A DNA stretch of 64,000 bases from Pseudopyrenochaeta lycopersici (taxonomy: Eukaryota > Ascomycota > Dothideomycetes > Pleosporales > Pseudopyrenochaetaceae): positions 62,001 through 126,000 of the forward strand of contig NHZP01000010.1 in NCBI GenBank assembly GCA_003313425.1, given 5' to 3'. The notes under the pieces are model-generated. The model worked only from the letters and a program-made list of their open reading frames with translations, did no database searches and was not told where the DNA came from. A program made the translations under genes and the position numbers. Positions within the stretch are counted from its first letter, which is position 1. Each line of letters begins with the position of its first letter. Positions 22,802 to 34,311 of this stretch are shown in pieces.

Positions 22802-23275
22802 TAGGGTGGCAAATGGGTTACAGGTACCCGCTATGGGTATAGGTTGGGTATAGGGTTATAGATAAGTGGGTTGGGTTTGGGGTTGGGTCGCACGGACCAT
22901 GGGTATAGGTTGGGGTTGGGTCGCACGGACTCTAGGTTGGGTTAAGGCTAAGGTTATGCACGTATAGGTTTAGGTTTGGTTACGGGTATCCACTGGGGTT
23001 GCTTAGTAATCATAATAATTTACTATAATTAGTAGGATAACTAGCTATTTTAGATACATATTAGTTAGTATTAGACCTAATATAAAAAAGACGTGATTAG
23101 TCAGACCCAGACGTACCCGAGGCTAATAACTCTAACCCTAACCTCAACCCATTCACAGTAACCTCAACCTATACCCATTACTAGCGTATAAAGATTGGGT
23201 ATAGAGCTGGGTTGGGTACGGGTCTTATGTAATCAAACCCAACCCAACCCCAACCTATACCCATTTGCCACCCTA
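22802..23275. mobile_element. hAT-type MITE with GGGTT-rich interior
   Basis: 474 bp with 17-bp inverted ends TAGGGTGGCAAATGGGT, flanked by a perfect 8-bp duplication TTCTTATT (22794-22801, 23276-23283). The subterminal regions are arrays of (G)GGTTGGGT/TATAGG motifs. No transposase, so it is non-autonomous. The hAT pseudogene at 9300-11870 may belong to the group that mobilised it. Confidence 0.9.
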
Positions 23276-24849
23276 TTCTTATTTTATCTTTTTCCTTATA
23301 AGTTTAGTAAGTAGAATAGATTTCTTAAAGGAGTCCTTAATAAATTATTAGTTAAAGTTAATAAATCCTATAAATAACTATATATCTTTAACTATTTTAG
23401 GTTTAAGCTATTCTTTTACTACTCTTATTTTTTCTTTACTTATTTTTACTCTATATATACTTACTATATATCCTAGAAATTTAACTTCCTCCTTATAGAA
23501 CTTATATTTCTTAGGTTTAAGTAGTAAGCTAAATCTTCTTAAGTAGGTAAGAATTATTTTAATGTGCTAGATATATTCCTGTAAATTATTAGAGTATATA
23601 AGGATATTATTAAGATATGCGATAATAAATATATCTAAGTACTTTCTTAGCACGTTATTAATAAGTGCCTAGCATATAGCTAGTGCGTTAGTAAGACTAA
23701 AAGGTATTACTATATACTTATAGTAGCTGTAGCGTGTTCTAAACGCAGTCTTCTATTCTTCCCCTTCTTTTATATAAATAAGGTTATACGCTTCTCTTAA
23801 GTCTAATACTATAAAGACTTTTATAAAGGCTAGTTAATCTTATAGTTCTACTATATTTAGTAAAAGGTATTAGTTCTTTATTATAATATTATTAAGTTTC
23901 TAGTAGTTAACGTATAATCTTAACTTCCTATTTTTCTTTAGTATAAATAGTATAGAGTATCTTACTAGTAATTATAATTCTTAGATAAATTCTTTTTTTA
24001 AGTTTATCTTAATATATTCGCGTAGGGTTTTAAGTTCTTTTTCTAATAAACTGTAAATTAGGCTAAAAGTTAGTTACTTCTCTTCTTATAGGCTTATTTT
24101 ATAAACCTAGGGTTAATATTTAGGCAGTGCTTTTATACTTATCTCTTCTTAAAATAGTAACTTATATTCTTTATACTTATTAGGGATTGCTAGAGTTACG
24201 CTCTACTCCTTAACTCTAGCTTGTTAGTCTAAGGGCCTCTTATTAGTACCTACTGAGTTAGATCCTTATATCTTAAGGTTATTCTTATTTAAAGTAAGAA
24301 TTCTTATTATTATTTTCTTATCTACCTAGGTACTTAGCTGCAGCGTAGGCTTGCTTATAGTTATGTCTATTCTACAGTATTTAAATAAGAACTTTTTCTT
24401 CTTCTAATCTATTTCTAGACTATGTTCTCTTAACTATAAGAGTTCTAGTATTATATTATACTATAATAGTCTAAAGACGTCTAGGTTAATTATTTCCCTA
24501 TAGTTCTAGATAATAAGTTACACGCTCTATACCTTGTAGGTAATTACAGACTTTAATAGCATAGGTTGCCCGTTAGCTACTATTAATAGATATAGTACTA
24601 ATTTTAACAATAGGGCAAGGCTAGCTTATCTTATTACTTACGTAGAAATATAGCTCTATTATACTCTAGAATCTACTAGTACTTTTATCTAGCTTCTATT
24701 AAGCTTAATATTTAGCTTAAAGAGTTCTTATACGCCTGTTGCACATAAAGTTTATAATTCTTACCTATTACTAGGCGCGACTTTAAAAAAGATTCCTCCT
24801 AATACCTATTTATTATCTTAACATCTTTATACTTAAGGCAGTTAGAGTT

Positions 24850-26930
24850 AAGGTATGTTTGCTATTACTACTAATTATACTCTCTATTAAAGACTAGCTG
24901 TATCGCTATAGTAGCTATAAAGTTATTATTCTCTAGAAAATAGAGGATAGTCCTCTTATCCTATAAGTAGTTATTATATTTAACTTTAGGATAGTTATAC
25001 TATTAGTACTTACACTAGTAAAATAAATAAAGAAAGTATCTTTATTCTATTTTACTTAAATAGTGTATTACGCACAAGTCTATAGTATAGAAAGACTAGT
25101 AGATAATACTATATTATTTATTACGTAGGTCTATTAGGTAGTCTAGTACTAGTTTCTATAGTCCCTTACGCATAGTATATAGAGTCTAAGCTGCCTCTAC
25201 GTGCTTATATAATTCTCTAGCTTCCTCTTCTATAAGAAGCTAGGTAGGGTTAACGTTCTCTTTATTATCCTCTTAATATATTTATTATTTAAGCTAAGTA
25301 TAAATATTTTACTTCTTACTATCTATAAGTATAATCTTACTGTAAGAGTTAACTTAGAAGTACCTTTACTATACTAGGTCCTTAGTATTAGGTATATAGA
25401 AAGCGTCTTCCTATATAAGTAGTAGTATTATTTAGCGTCGTAATACGTATTTAGGGGTCTTAACTATTAGGGGTTCTAATACCTATATTTATCTAGCTTA
25501 TTAAAGTTTCTATAGTGCGTCCCTAACGCTTACAAGTTACTATACTTCTTTAGCTTTTTCTGCCTATTCTTATATTATCTTCGTGTAATATTTAGAGTAA
25601 TTATAATATTCCTATAATATATCCTACATTACTTATTTAGCTAAAATAATTATACTTATTCCCTATGCTATAGCTGCTTCCTATTCTACTAAGGTTAGCG
25701 CGTTAATATATTATGCTTTATATATATATTACGCGCGTAGTTAGTAGTTAAGTTCTACTATATCTTTCTCTGCTTCTATAAGCGTTAATAGCCTTAGGGT
25801 TCCTAGTTAATGCTAGTTCTAGAAGTTCTCTATTTTTTATTCCTTAGTTAGGAGTACTATAGTATTACTAAGGTCTTCTTTAACATCTTTATAGACTAGA
25901 GATAAGGAGCTATTACTCTCCTCTTCGTCCTTACTATACTAGGTTCTAGAGATCCCTTTCTTAGTAGGTTCCTAGAGAGGTAGCTAGAATATCTCTATAT
26001 CTTAAGCTCCTTCCTTTTAGGTTATAATAACTTCCTATATTTTATTATTACTATTTTCTTCTTTTACAGCTAACATATTAATCTAAGGGGTTACCTTATT
26101 CTTCTTCTTATAGTCCTTTGCTATATAGCCTTTCTTATTATAGTTAAAATAGGTTATTTCTTTTTTCTTCTTACCCTTACCTAACTTTCTTCTGTTAAGG
26201 TTATCTAGATATATTACCTTAGGGCCTCTAAATATATATTATCTAGGTACTCCTTATTATTAATACTAGTATCGTAGGCGACTAGTATTTAACTTATTGC
26301 GATAATCTTTCTAGGGTTTCTTATCTTCCTTTATTTATCTAAGTAGTTATCTTCTAAGTTACACTTAGAGCTTGTAGAGCTCTATATCTAGTTAGATAGT
26401 TTTATTAATTAGGTCGTCTAGTATTATAATACCTATACTAGAGCGTATTAGTTTAGTCTAAACATCTACTTTTAGGCCTTGCTTATACATAGTTTTTAGG
26501 GTGTTATTATTCTAGTTAGTTTGTCTAGCATACCCTAAGAACTTATTAGTGTAGTTAGCTATAGACTAAGTTTATCGCATGTTTTAAATCTTTTGTTCTG
26601 CGATAGTTGTCTCGTTTAGAAGCCCAAACGCTTAACGCATGCGTGTCTTAAACTTGCTAGTTTCCTTAAATATACTAATTAACTCTTTTAGTTTAGTTTC
26701 CTCGCTTAGGTACTTAACTAAATAAGGCTTTACCTATTTTGTAGCTTCGCCTCTCATATAACTTATTATAAGTACTACTTAGTTGTTATTATCTATAGTA
26801 GTTACATTAAACTTAAAGAACAGGTTAAATTAAAGCAGCTATTCTTTAAGTTTAAACTAGTCTCTATAGAAGAGGTCTAGTTTAGTAATAGCATTGCCTA
26901 GCCTAGTAGTATAGTAGGCTGCGTTTTCTA
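24850..26930 (-). pseudogene. gag: gag of gypsy element 2
   Basis: A zinc knuckle remnant at about 26100-26160 reads ITYFNYNKKGYIAKDYKKKN, in which the CCHC Cys/His residues are mostly Tyr after RIP. Long stop-riddled frames flank it. The capsid part lies toward 26900, next to the Tc1 insertion. Confidence 0.65.
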
Positions 26931-26940
26931 TATACAGTAC

Positions 26941-28256
26941 TAGGACAAAAGTTTAGTTCACCGATAACTAAATATGAGGTCCGAACATTAATACCTCTCT
27001 CTACCCTATCTATTAATAAACCCCTAAAAGTCGTAATAATGTAAAAAGAGGCGTTAATTTATTATAAAAAGCTTAATATTTTATTTAATAACTGTGCGCA
27101 TACCTTAAAGTAGTAAGGCGTTACAGTATAGATAGAATAAGCGTCTTTACGTATAAATTAGGGATCTTCTACTATACTTCCTTTAATACTTTATAAAATT
27201 ACTCCTAGTCCTCTACAGACTTACTAGTTATAGCTAGCTCTAAGTAAAGCTTATTTACCTTCCTTTTTAGTACCTACTATATATACTTAATAGGGTTAAA
27301 GTCTAGTAAGTAGGGTAGGAAGTTAATAACGTTTATATAGTGCCTCTATAACTACTTACTAGTTACTTATATAGTATATATACGTATATTATCTTATTAG
27401 AAAAGGTCGCCCCTCTAATAATTATAGAGGAGACCTTCTTCTAGCGCCTAGGTATAGCTCTAAGCTAAGTAGCTATTATAAGGGGCGTTAGGGTCTCTCT
27501 CTATAATTACTAGCAGAATCTTCTAAGCCCTCCCCCTTCTATTAATCTAGATTAACGCCTACACTATCTATATAGGAGGACGCAACGTATTATACTCCTC
27601 TATTATCTTATACCTCTATTTCTTATTAAGATAGTAGAAGCACTATTCTTAGTTAGAACTAGAGCCTTTCTAAATAGAGCACTTATTAGAAAAGCGCATA
27701 GTCCTCCTCTTTTAGTTAAAATGCCGCCACTTCCTCTCCTACACTCTTCTTCTTCCTGCTGTATATTAAGTAATCTTAGGTCTACGCTTACATCTAAACT
27801 TCTTTAGGTTATACCTCTTAAGCACTCTATACGCAGTTTTAGTAGATATTTTATTAGTAAGAGTAGCTTCTTTAAGGAGCTGCCTATACTCTATTTTAGG
27901 ATATTTTTAAGCTATTTAAAATAGCACTCGCTTATTACGTTACAATAGTATCTTAGGGCGCCTAGATTAAGGTAGGTCTTTTATAGTATAGTAGACCTGC
28001 TATTATTATAAAGTGTTGCGTACATATTTAAGTGTAACGCGAAATTCTTCTGCTAACTCCTTCGCGCTACACCCTACTTCTAACTTCGCGATAATTCTTA
28101 TGCGTTTATTTAGGGTTAATTAAGTAGTTATTCTTACATTACTACTTATTTCCTAGCTAAATTAACAGCGTTATAGTATTTTAGTAGTAGTTTAAAAATT
28201 TGGTGTTAATAAGGGACGCTTTGACGCGTCGCTTCGCGAACTAAACTTTTGTCCTG
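26941..28256 (-). mobile_element. Tc1/mariner element in gypsy element 2
   Basis: About 1,316 bp with 18-19-bp inverted ends (AGGACAAAAGTTTAGTTC and its complement); the outermost base is C on the right and T on the left. TA follows the right end only. Confidence 0.85.
27010..28140 (-). pseudogene. Tc1/mariner transposase, RIP-mutated
   Basis: N-terminal helix-turn-helix text TLNKRIRIIAKLEVGCSAKE (about 28050-28110), then a second HTH with RRPKI. The DDE_3 region includes IIIRGATFYQ and, at about 27270, FLPYLLDFNPIKYI (family consensus PPYSPDxNPIE). The C-terminal part is interrupted by many stops. Confidence 0.8.
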
Positions 28257-28293
28257 TAACTATAAGTATTACTTATCTTAAGGGTGTTTAAAG

Positions 28294-28685
28294 TATAAAG
28301 ATCTTAAAAGCTATTAGTAAGGATAACTAATAAGACTGTAAGGTTAGTTCTCTAGGATAGAGTAAGAGACTATATAGAAGCGGGTTTAATACTAAGATAG
28401 TAAGAGGGCGCTTCTATAAAAAGTACTAAGGGTTAAGAATAATTAGTATTACTATTACTATACTATAGAGTATAATATTAAGTTAAATACACTAAGCTAT
28501 AAGGACTTATTATAACAATCTATATACATAACGCGCTTATTGCGCTCGCCGCGAGCGCTATAAGCGCTCGTCCTTAGCAGAGCGAGCGGTCACGTAACGT
28601 GCGACAGGGTAGAACACTGGCGCTTTCTAACTAGCCGCCAGCTTCTGAGGCTCTTTCTCCCTGTCTAGGATCCCAGATCCTAACA
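28294..28685 (-). repeat. 5' LTR of gypsy element 2
   Basis: 392 bp, paired with 19112-19504 and followed by ATACT, the right target duplication. Confidence 0.9.
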
Positions 28686-29465
28686 ATACTTTCTTACTAT
28701 AGTATATAATATTATAAGCTTTTTATTATTATTTTAAAATTTTACTAGAAAATAGCTTATAGTTTTATATACTATAGTAAGAATATATATATATTTTAGT
28801 ATAATAGTAAAATAATTATATAATTAAAGTACTTTAAAACTATAAAGCTTTATATAATAACTTATATAGTAACTTTATTAATAATTTCTTGAAGTTTAAA
28901 AAAGTAGCTTTAAAAAGCTATATAACTTTATTATAATATACTTTTAATACTAAATAATTTTATATATTAATTTTATTAGCTATTATAATAAGTACTTAAA
29001 ATTTTATAGTAATAGTACTTATAAATATTTTATAATTAAGTATTTTAGCTTTTATTAAGCTCTAACTTTAAACTTATATAACTCTTTTAATACTAGCTTA
29101 CATTTATTAATTATTTTTTCAAATTATTACTAATACTTTAGAAATTTAAATACTAAATTTTTAGAAGTATATCTTATTTAGATAGGAAAATAGAAGGATT
29201 TAAGTGTTCTTAAAAACTGCGTGCATTAGGTGGGGACGTGCATCAGGTGGTGGAACACGTTACCCCGCTGACACCAGCTCGCATCCGATCGATGCAAGCA
29301 TTGAGTTTGCGGCAAAATCGTCGTTTTCGGCCCATGTGCTTGGCAATCGTCCGCTACTAGTATTCCTTTCTTTCTGAGGCTCGCATCAACACAACCCATC
29401 TCCCTTGCTGCACAATATTTTCAGGCCCCTTTCAATTACTACCCGCTATTGGCCCTAGTACCTTG

Positions 29466-31445
29466 ATGTTATCGCCTATCGACAAAAAAAGACGAGCTAC
29501 GGGCGCTTGTGTCCCATGCTCGCGGAAGAAGCGGAAGGTGAGGTTCCAATTGTCCCATTCCACCATCCGGCTCTCAAGCCTTCGAGGATGCGTTGTGCGC
29601 CTGTTTCCTGAAGAGAATTCTGTTGACTTTTTCGAAGTGTGATCATGCAGAACCAAGTTGCTCGCAATGCAAGAAGCACAATGACGTCTGTGAGAAGCGC
29701 AATTTCAAAAACTGGTCCGGACCGAAAGGCCGCCCATGTATGTAAACACCTTTATTATGTGGATATCTCGTGTTGAATTTGGCTTTCAAGCCACTAGTGA
29801 CGCTACGTTTCGTGAAAGGGCACCTTCTGGTAGCGTTCCTTACAGACAGATTACGCAAGACTGGGTGCGGATGGAATCAACAGAAGCATCAAGACTGGAG
29901 ACCAGCAAGGATATTTCGGCTTCCTCGTCCCTGTCATATGCGTATTCCGGCCTTCGCAGCCCAGTATTGCATGGGGCTAAACATAGCCACGTGACCACTG
30001 GAACTACTGACGAAGACACTACCGTGCAACCCCTCGATCGTTCCGGCACCAGATACACCGCGACCCGGTTTCCCGAGGCTAGGGAACTCTCGGTACAACA
30101 TTTGGACGGGAGTGTGATCAGAAATCAAGGTGTCGAGCACGGTCCAATTAATCATAGCAGTATTGCTCATTCTGATGTTACCACAAATGAATCCGGTCTC
30201 TCCATTGTCCCTATCGTAGGTTCTGCGTCAGATTGGACAGGGCTGCTATCATGGCCTTTCGATACGGTCGAGTCCGCTTTGCAAATGTTTCTTTGGCATT
30301 ATTACATCGACCTCTCCCGGAATCGCATATTGTGTTTCGAAATAGAGAGCATTGCGCCTGAAGCCAATTTCCAAGAACCCCTTACAACAGTTATCCCACG
30401 TATGGCTCTTTTCAATGCTCCACTCCGAGCAGCAATACTACACTTAGCTGCGACACAATGGAATCTACGAAATGGCGATAGTGTACAACATATATCACCT
30501 GGAGTATACTTTCGCAAGGCGACACAGAGTCTTGTTGCAATGGGTTCAAATACTACCGACATTACGTCTCTTCTCACTGTGGTGGCAACCGCTGTTTTCC
30601 TTTACTTGAGTGACAGCTGTCAAAATCACAACTTTCTGGAGCTCGCCCGGAGCGCGGCAGCCTGTCTTGCTGAGCAAGCATCCAGCAATCTAAACCTAGA
30701 AGGGCTCGATTACGAAACGATCATGTCTCTATTACGCTGGGCAGATATTTCTACCTTATGTTCCCTTAGGCCACCTCCAACATTGATTAATCAAGAAACG
30801 CACCAATTACTTGAGCTCCAACCACAAGAACCAAGTCAGAGTTTCTCCCCGAAGATTGGCCACTGGATCAGTCACCCCATCTATGCATTCTCGGCCAGCC
30901 TTGTTAATCCGCTTCTGAAACTTGGAAGAATCTTACAACATTATCATCATCGCAACGAGACCTCCCAAATGGAGACTTCGACGCATGATGATAAAAGTCT
31001 CGAAGACGCCGTCTCCGGGCTCGAAAAGGATATTTTACATGCGATGGATATTTTCGAAATCGCTCAAGGAGCTGGATTGGCCGATTCCGCGTCACTGTTG
31101 CACTTGAACCGAGCTATGCATAGTGCGACTCTTCTGTTGTTCTTTTCTCGTCTCAGACAGCTACCATTCACAGCCCCACTAATCCGCCGTCATGTCCGCC
31201 AAGTTGTTGATGAGATTCTACTTATTCCCGTTGGTTCTCGCGTGTCGAATGCTGTTCTATTCCCATTAGGCGTCGCTGGATGTGAAGCTGTTGATTCAGA
31301 TACTCGGAGAGCCATCGAAGAAAGGATCCGCGTCCATACAGGGCTGCAAGCTACTCGGGGCTTGATAAGAGCTTTGCAACACGTATGGGTGCAACGAGAT
31401 ACAGATCCAGGTTTATTGTGGCCCGCATGGAGTGAGAAAGGTTAA
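29466..31445 (+). CDS. Zn2Cys6 transcription factor with Fungal_trans_2 domain
   Basis: Exons 29466-29537, 29638-29737, 29791-31445 (1,827 nt, 608 aa). The first intron splits the zinc cluster exactly: GACVPCSRKKRK joins CDHAEPSCSQCKKHNDVC, giving C-x2-C-x6-C-x6-C-x2-C-x6-C, followed by the basic linker KNWSGPKGRP. The rest is a polar linker (about residues 60-180) and a helical region with WPFDTVESALQMFLWHYYID, LFNAPLRAAILHLAATQW and FFSRLRQLPFTAPLI, typical of the Fungal_trans_2 effector domain. It is probably the nuclear activator of the surrounding amine-catabolic genes; that target is inferred from position. Its upstream side directly abuts the TE island ending at 29260. No damage is visible. 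Confidence 0.9.
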
Positions 31446-31652
31446 TCTTTGCTGATTTTAGATTTTGTAAATGGCAAGCTAATTTTTAATAGTTGACCTA
31501 AGCTATAGTAATATTATGCTCTTCTAAGGTAGAGGGTTAAACCTAGAGTATTATACATGTTATATTGTATATATTACGGTTTTTTTCATATACTATTATT
31601 ATCAGGTATAAGGAGAAGCTCAGAAGTACTGCATAGGAAAGAGCGATAAATA

Positions 31653-33429
31653 AGCTCGGCACGGTACTTTACGGCCACGGGGGCTTTACAGCTACCCTAC
31701 CAACATTATTAACCTTTAAATAAATTAAGATATCTTAACGCACTGTATTTTAAAATAATCGCGCGTAAGAAGTCTATATAATAAGTACTTACTAATCTTA
31801 AATCTAGTATTTATACTAGCTTAAGGTAAGCTATAAAGGCGTATAGTATCCTTTAAATAACTCTATAGACGCAATAAGCTAGTACTAAACTACACGCAAT
31901 TACTTACGCCTACTAGTAGATATTAACTCTAGAGTAGGAGGAATTTCTAGCTAACTAGATCCTTAAAGAAGATATAAAAGCCTACCCTTCTAACTACACG
32001 CGCGTACGTAAGATAGCTACCTAAATCCTTATAATAAACTATAACTATAAACCTCTTAGCTATAACTAGCTATATAGCTTTATTTAATATAATTTACGCG
32101 TTATATCTATTATTAGTAGAAAAATTAAGGCTACTAAAGCTTAGGTTACTACTTTAAAGCTAATACTCTTATTTCTTAACCTCTTTAAGCGCGTACGTAA
32201 GCATCTAAGTATTTAGATAGAAGACATATAAAATATAGATAAGACTAGTATAAGACTAGGCGTATATACTAACTTATACGTACTTACTAGCTTAAAGAAA
32301 AAAAAGCTTATATAGTATCTCTAAAGTTTTATAAATAAGTATCTATTTTTAAGATAGTTATAGCTATAAGTAGAAAACTTAGATATACTATTATTTTTAA
32401 AAGTAAAAGCTTTTAGACTACTTAGTTCCTTACTTTCTTAGTACCTAACTAGCTCTATATAACCTTAAGGAATAGCTAAATATTAAGATTTATTAGATAT
32501 AAGTAGCTAAAGAGAATTTTTATTACTAAAATAGTAACTTTACTAAGTTATATAAGGCTACTAATACTTAACTACTATAGTAGCTATATTAATATTAACT
32601 TTATACTACTCTATAAGCTAAATAAGATTAAGCTCTTTTATCTACTTTTTTACTACTCTTATATTTTATAGCTTCTTAATCTTATAAGCTTCTTAGTAGT
32701 TACGTTAAAGTATAAAGCTTAAATTTAGGCTTTAGTATCTCTTAATAGTATAGTACTAGTTAAGAAATAAAGATTTATTAGTTACTATTATTAAGCGTAA
32801 GAGGCTAGTATTATAAAAAAAGTAATAAGAGCTAGGTAAAGAGCTACTAGCCTCTCTCTTTATAACCTTATATTAGTTCTTTAGTTCTTATAGATATCTT
32901 ACTTAGTTACTCTTCTTAGAGCTCTATCTCCTTAGAATACTATTTTCTTAATACTTTAGAGGCCTTATAATATCTATTAAGTCTAGTAGTAGCTTACTAA
33001 AGTAAGTAAGCTATTAGCTAAGATATACTTAGTACTTTAAAAAGTAACTAAAGCTATTTTAAGCGTAAATACTTATACTATAGAGCTTAAAGCTAGAAAT
33101 TAGAGACTATAATACTAGCTAGAGTAAGCTAAGCTTCTATTACTTAGAAAGAAAATTAAAGTTAACTAAAATAAGAAGTTTATAGATATTAATACTATTA
33201 TTATTATAATTTAGAGAGAAGTAGAGAAATAATAAAAAACTTTAGCTAAATTTATAGAAAAGGCTACTAAAAAGGCTATAGCTAATATAGCTACTTAAGA
33301 CCTTTAACCTATATATACTAGCTTTTAAATCTAAACCTTATTATTAAGATATCTTAATTTATTTAAAGGTTAATAATTTTAGTGGGGTGGCCGTAAAGCC
33401 CCCGTGGCTGTAAAGTACCGTGCCGAGCT
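31653..33429 (+). mobile_element. Fot1/pogo-type DNA transposon, RIP-dead
   Basis: 1,777 bp with inverted ends of about 47 bp (AGCTCGGCACGGTACTTTAC...), TA on both sides (31651-31652, 33430-33431). The ends themselves contain an internal inverted motif around ACGGGGGCTTTAC. Confidence 0.9.
31760..33320 (+). pseudogene. Fot1/pogo transposase (DDE_1), RIP-mutated
   Basis: Readable remnants in order: DIxNIDKTSIRLGVYTN (first catalytic Asp region), a stretch corresponding to the DGHxSH motif now degraded, IRLFYLLFYYSYILQLLNL (family consensus LPPHSSHxLQPLD), then a Leu/Lys-rich tail with EKATKKAIANIAT. Stops fall at Gln/Trp codons throughout. Confidence 0.75.
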
Positions 33430-33626
33430 TAGTAGGACCGATAACTATTGCGATCTACGGAACCTCCGGAAGCAGAGGAGCAATAGAAGTAAGCAGGAGA
33501 CAGAACTCGAAATCAATACAACAATAATCAATACATAATCCATCTTCGCAATTACCAATTTCTGCTAAGCGCATTTCACCATTTTATTTGACAATTATAT
33601 CGCCTATAGATATACTAGTAGACTTA

Positions 33627-34282
33627 ACGTATTCTATCATTAAGTGAGCCACACATCGAGTGAGCCAGCCAAAAACACACTAAAAGTTCCAAAATTCGCA
33701 TCTAAATATCTTAATAACTACGCTATAATAAATCCTAAAAATTAACATATAAGCTATCTTATATATAATCTATAACATATTATAATATCTAGGCTATTAA
33801 ACGAGTAGTTTTATAGATCTAGAGTTTTTACTCTATTTTAGCCCTCACTTTCTAATATCTTAGGAACGACTAATTTAACAACTTAGATATAATTATATAT
33901 TATATATTGTCCGTACGCAATGCATGAGGTTGGTACGCGCGACGTTAAGCTGTCGCGCGCTATCACATGACAACAGAAGCTTTAGGCACTAAGGCTAAAG
34001 CTCTGTACCCCCTATATAAGAACCCTCCTTAACCGTACGTAGACAGATAGAGAATAGTTACTACGAATACAGATACCTACTACATACACGATAACTTACC
34101 GCACGCTGCAGCTGCAGAGGAAGTTCCACACACATATATTGTATATAAGATAGCTTATATTTTAATTTTTAGAATTTATTATAGCGTAGCTATTAAGATA
34201 TTTAGGTGCGAAATTTGGATTTTTTGGTGTGGTTTTTGGCTGGCTCACTCGATGGTGTAGCGCACTCGATGATGGAATACGT
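33627..34282. mobile_element. Foldback MITE with pogo-like ends, holding a solo LTR
   Basis: Inverted ends ACGTATTCTATCATTAAGTG and ACGTATTCCATCATCGAGTG, TA on both sides (33625-33626, 34283-34284). The arms continue with GTGAGCCAGCCAAAAAC in both orientations and a mirrored AT-rich section. About 426 bp after removing the solo LTR. It sits just downstream of the aldehyde dehydrogenase stop codon. Confidence 0.8.
33908..34132. repeat. Solo LTR, about 225 bp
   Basis: TGTCCGTACGCAATGC...GAAGTTCCACACA, flanked by TATAT/CATAT (one transition). It contains CCCCTATATAAGAACC (TATA box). A rearranged second copy is at 62690-63027. Confidence 0.75.
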
Positions 34283-34311
34283 TATTTATAGAGTATACTA
34301 ATGTAATGGTA

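Larger units (their letters stand above)
20450..24850 (-). pseudogene. pol: pol of gypsy element 2 (integrase, RT, protease)
   Basis: Read downward. Protease remnant near 24650: IKVLVDSRV, where the DSG is changed to DSR. RT at about 23300-24100: ALINNVLRKYLDIFIIAYLN, ILIYSNNLQEYI, LLLKPKKYKFYKEEVKFLGY. The catalytic pair YLDD is now YLNN (23606-23611). Integrase at about 21500-22000: HHCC-type segment with HLGIKRIIELIQRYY-like text (Gln read through a stop), then KKCADYYKNKYSTYALYREM and PNKPxADISIDFI. Numerous stops. Interrupted by a solo LTR and a hAT MITE. Confidence 0.85.
19112..28685 (-). mobile_element. 9.6-kb Ty3/gypsy retrotransposon (element 2) with nested insertions
   Basis: LTRs 19112-19504 and 28294-28685 (392-393 bp; sense ends TGTTAGGATC / GATCTTTATA, originally ...TTTACA). 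A perfect duplication ATACT flanks it (19107-19111, 28686-28690). It is read on the minus strand. It carries five later insertions: solo LTRs 19839-20088, 20127-20435 and 22404-22627, hAT MITE 22802-23275, Tc1 element 26941-28256. The interior is heavily RIP-mutated. An 8-nt complement (GTGTTTAA, 28284-28291, against TTAAACAC in the left LTR downstream of TATATAG) hints at self-priming here too. Confidence 0.9.
18620..29260. mobile_element. Foldback MITE (about 1.06 kb) split by a gypsy insertion
   Basis: Outer parts 18620-19111 and 28691-29260 are inverted copies over about 400 bp. Both ends start ACGTGTTCCACCACCT, with TA on each side (18618-18619, 29261-29262). Just inside each end is a short tandem of a CACCTAATGCACGTCCC unit (one more unit on the left). 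No transposase is visible. TA target and ACGT ends match the pogo-type element at 44228-46073, so it may be mobilised by that group. The gypsy element 19112-28685 jumped into its middle. Confidence 0.8.

Noticed and set aside
22802..23275. TTGGGT/GGGTTA-rich stretches looking like telomeric or interstitial telomere repeats
   Set aside because: They are irregular, occur in both orientations and lie inside a MITE with perfect 8-bp target duplication and hAT-like ends.
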